Below, one piece after another: positions 23,663-25,490 of a stretch of DNA of 25,490 nucleotides. The translations under genes were made by a program, and so were the position numbers. The notes beneath the pieces are model-generated. The model saw only the letters and a program-made list of their open reading frames with translations, did no database searches and was not told where the DNA came from. Numbering within the stretch: the first letter of the stretch is position 1; every line of letters starts with the position of its first letter. Source of the DNA: Alteromonas_E sp964230255 (GTDB taxonomy: Bacteria > Pseudomonadota > Gammaproteobacteria > Enterobacterales > Alteromonadaceae); NCBI GenBank assembly GCA_964230255.1, contig CAXRGW010000085.1:1-25490 (forward strand), given 5' to 3'.

Positions 23663-24220
23663 ATGGGTACTACTAATCGCTACCATTCTGCCGCCATTGT
23701 CTTGCATTGGCTAATTGCGTTGGGCTTGGTGTTTATGTTTGGCAGTGGCTTGTATATGGTCAATGCTGATATCAGTAAAGCCGAGCAATATCGATTATTC
23801 CAATTACACAAAAGTGCAGGCGTGTTGATGCTGTGGGCAATAGTGTTGCGACTTATCATTCGGTGGCTCACTAAACAACCTGATTTGCCAGGCACAATCG
23901 CTGCAAAAGAACGAGAACACGCGTTGTGGGGACACCGATTGTTGTATGTTGCAATGGTGTTTATGCCCATGACTGGTTGGCTGATGGTCTCTGCGAGCTC
24001 ATTTGGTCTACCGACTATTGTGTTTGATTGGTTTAAATGGCCGCGTATCCCCGGTGTAAGGGGCGATGAAACGGTCGAGACTATTGCGCGTCTATGCCAC
24101 TGGTATATCGCAGTCACGTTTTTAATAGGTATAAGCGTGCATATAGCTGCAGTGGTCAAGCACAAATACAAAGATGGGATAAATCTATTACCGCGAATGT
24201 GGTGGAGTAGAAACAAATGA
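23663..24220 (+). CDS. Cytochrome b561 family (diheme membrane cytochrome)
   Basis: A 185-residue four-helix inner-membrane cytochrome of the bacterial b561/CybB type. The conserved heme-ligand histidines are visible: H15 in IVLHWLIA, H49 in FQLHKSAG, H146 in CHWYIA and H160 in ISVHIAAV, with the WGHRLLYVAM helix and the GLPTIVFDWFKWP periplasmic loop. Such proteins pass electrons between quinones and periplasmic acceptors. Start uncertain: the ATG at 23663 is preferred to the GTG at 23657, and neither has a good ribosome-binding site, so translation may be coupled to the YceI gene, whose stop is 17 bases away. It overlaps the next YceI gene by 4 bases (ATGA). Confidence 0.93.
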   Translation: MGTTNRYHSAAIVLHWLIALGLVFMFGSGLYMVNADISKAEQYRLFQLHKSAGVLMLWAIVLRLIIRWLTKQPDLPGTIAAKEREHALWGHRLLYVAMVFMPMTGWLMVSASSFGLPTIVFDWFKWPRIPGVRGDETVETIARLCHWYIAVTFLIGISVHIAAVVKHKYKDGINLLPRMWWSRNK

Positions 24221-24771
24221 AAACTATGTCAATGTGGCGTGGAGTCGCACTAGGGTGTATCGCTGTTGGTTTTCATGCAGTAGGTCAGCAAGTTGTGCAA
24301 CCGTGGCTAGTTGATGCCAAGCAGAGTTCAGTGCGTTTCAGTGGTGAGCACGCCGGTATGACGTTTAATGGCCAATTTAATGAATGGCAGGCAACTTTAG
24401 TTCTAACGACAGATGAAACTGCATCTATAACTGCTGAATTTGCGGTTGCCTCTGCTGAAACCGGTGATTTCACCTACGACAGCACTTTACCAGAAACCGA
24501 GTGGTTTGATGCCGATACTTACCCCAACGCAAGGTTTGCGAGTACCGACATTATCAGTGCTGATAACGGTCAAAGTTTCCGCATAACAGGAGAACTGAGT
24601 ATTAAAGACCGTACCCAAGAGGTATCATTCGACCTTGTGCAACGCGCGGTGCAGCTTTATACCGCTACATTGAGTATCGATCGGATGGCATTTGATATTG
24701 GCGTTGAATCAGATCCAGACGCTGAATGGGTCAGTCGTGAGATCAAAATTGAATTACAGTTGCGCGAATAG
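24217..24771 (+). CDS. YceI-family lipocalin-like protein, second copy
   Basis: A 184-residue exported YceI protein with a signal peptide (about residues 1-23). It shares only the general fold pattern with the copy upstream: PWLVDAKQSSVRFSGEHAGMTFNGQF, EWFDADTYPNARFASTDI and GELSIKDRTQEVSFDL. It lacks a lipobox, so it should be soluble in the periplasm. It belongs to the branch common next to cytochrome b561 genes, in which YceI may deliver or accept quinone-type lipids. The ATG overlaps the cytochrome stop (ATGA). Confidence 0.94.
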   Translation: MKTMSMWRGVALGCIAVGFHAVGQQVVQPWLVDAKQSSVRFSGEHAGMTFNGQFNEWQATLVLTTDETASITAEFAVASAETGDFTYDSTLPETEWFDADTYPNARFASTDIISADNGQSFRITGELSIKDRTQEVSFDLVQRAVQLYTATLSIDRMAFDIGVESDPDAEWVSREIKIELQLRE

Positions 24772-24802
24772 TTAAGTTATCTGTAACCAAAGAGAGGAGG
24801 GT

Positions 24803-25375
24803 ATGTTGGTCAAGCGCGAAACCTGCGACGCATGCCATTATCCGGTGGCAACTTGTGTCTGTCACGCTGTCACGCCAGTAAAATCGCGTATCAGCATTAC
24901 GGTATTACAACATCCAACCGAAGCTGGCCACGCAAAAAATACAGTACGCTTGCTGGCGTTACTACTCTCCAATGTTGAGATTATTGTGGGTGACAAAGGT
25001 GTGGATTTTTCTGCCCTAAAAGAGCGATTGCCGGCAGAGACATTGGTTGTCTACCCGAGCGACGGCGCACAAAGCTTAACCAGTCTCGCTAAAGCGCGTA
25101 GGCAATTCCAGCATATTGTTTTACTCGATGGCAGTTGGCGGCAAGCAAAGAAGATTTGGTTGTCTAACGCCTGGCTATGTGAGTTTGATTGTGTGACCAT
25201 TGAATCCGAAGCTGAGTCTTTCTATATCATTCGCAAAGCGCCTGACGCGAGTCATTTGAGCACACTCGAAGCGGCGGCAATAACCTTAAACAAACTGGAT
25301 AACGTGCCTTTAAAACCTTTTTATTCACTGTTGGATACGCTCACCAACAATTGGAGAAAATTTTTACCGCAATAA
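24803..25375 (+). CDS. tapT: DTW-domain tRNA-uridine aminocarboxypropyltransferase
   Basis: A 190-residue DTW-domain (TapT/YfiP-type) protein. Characterised members add the acp3U modification to uridine 47 of tRNA using SAM. An N-terminal zinc-binding set, CDACHYPVATCVCHA (C8, C11, C18, C20), is followed by TVLQHPTEAGHAKNTVRLL. The DTW signature appears as DGSWRQAKK with Ser in place of Thr. It ends with RKAPDASHLSTLEAAA, the other conserved block. GGAGG lies just before the ATG at 24803, a rather short spacing; a TTG one codon later is possible. The region between it and the yceI operon is only 31 bases, so it may be co-transcribed. Confidence 0.92.
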   Translation: MLVKRETCDACHYPVATCVCHAVTPVKSRISITVLQHPTEAGHAKNTVRLLALLLSNVEIIVGDKGVDFSALKERLPAETLVVYPSDGAQSLTSLAKARRQFQHIVLLDGSWRQAKKIWLSNAWLCEFDCVTIESEAESFYIIRKAPDASHLSTLEAAAITLNKLDNVPLKPFYSLLDTLTNNWRKFLPQ

Positions 25376-25437
25376 ATTTCACTCATAGCTTGACGGCTGG
25401 CATCTATACTCAGTAGCTCCTTACTTCAATAATCAGC

Positions 25438-25490
25438 ATGTTTTTAAAATTAAACAAATCAAGCGCAGTGCGGAAGAGCTACAGCAGCCA
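25438..25490 (+). CDS. Possible start of a gene running off the right edge
   Basis: An ATG at 25438 opens a frame with no stop up to the window end, beginning MFLKLNKSSAVRKSYSS. There is no clear ribosome-binding site. A TATACT box at 25405-25410 is a possible -10, but it has no -35 at the usual distance. The stretch is too short to identify. Confidence 0.35.
   Translation, partial: MFLKLNKSSAVRKSYSS

Noticed and set aside
23680..24216. Long open frame (178 codons) on the minus strand
   Set aside because: It is fully antisense to the cytochrome b561 gene, whose heme histidines and helices are clear; the antisense protein has no recognisable pattern and no ribosome-binding site.
1..25490. 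CRISPR arrays, insertion sequences, tRNA or rRNA genes
   Set aside because: No regularly spaced repeats, transposase-like proteins, terminal inverted repeats or tRNA cloverleaf sequences were noticed in either strand.

Overview
This window looks like chromosomal DNA of a marine gammaproteobacterium, most probably of the Alteromonadales. The reasons are the moderate GC content, the E. coli-like bioA/bioBFCD divergon and asnS, and a housekeeping gene mix (pqiABC, pepE, btuCD, class II DAHP synthase, moaA with its riboswitch, YceI/cytochrome b561) with dense packing and 4-base overlaps. The taxonomic guess is inference. I saw no phage genes, insertion sequences, CRISPR arrays, rRNA or tRNA.

Layout. 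Positions 1-1015 hold a badly decayed membrane diguanylate cyclase (GGDEF) gene on the minus strand, with four in-frame stops and at least two frameshifts. Positions 1051-4457 (minus) are pqiA-pqiB-pqiC, an MCE-type lipid-trafficking operon of the cell envelope. Then comes asnS (minus) with a clear terminator, and a small three-helix membrane protein of unknown role on the plus strand. Positions 6532-11702 are the biotin locus: bioA diverges from bioB-bioF-bioC-bioD, and the control region carries face-to-face promoters and two small palindromes. pepE converges on bioD.

Positions 12566-14815 form a tightly overlapped plus-strand set: a low-molecular-weight tyrosine phosphatase followed by btuC and btuD (vitamin B12 import, without btuF here). 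A class II DAHP synthase (first shikimate step) follows and ends at a strong terminator. Positions 16310-18534 are the most accessory-looking part. An exported alpha/beta hydrolase diverges from a PadR-type regulator gene, and the regulator is followed by a protein that joins a permease-prefix-like N-terminus to a MotA/PomA-like four-helix membrane region. Two direct copies of an operator-like sequence, 32 bp apart, lie just before the regulator. This PadR/MotA-like pair is the best candidate for an undescribed system in the window.

Positions 18531-20321 (minus) encode an Atm1-type ABC exporter. A DUF533 (YebE-like) protein, a Moco riboswitch with moaA and a GNAT acetyltransferase follow on the plus strand. 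Next is a yceI-cytochrome b561-yceI operon, then a DTW-domain tRNA-modifying enzyme, and finally the possible first codons of a gene that runs off the right edge.
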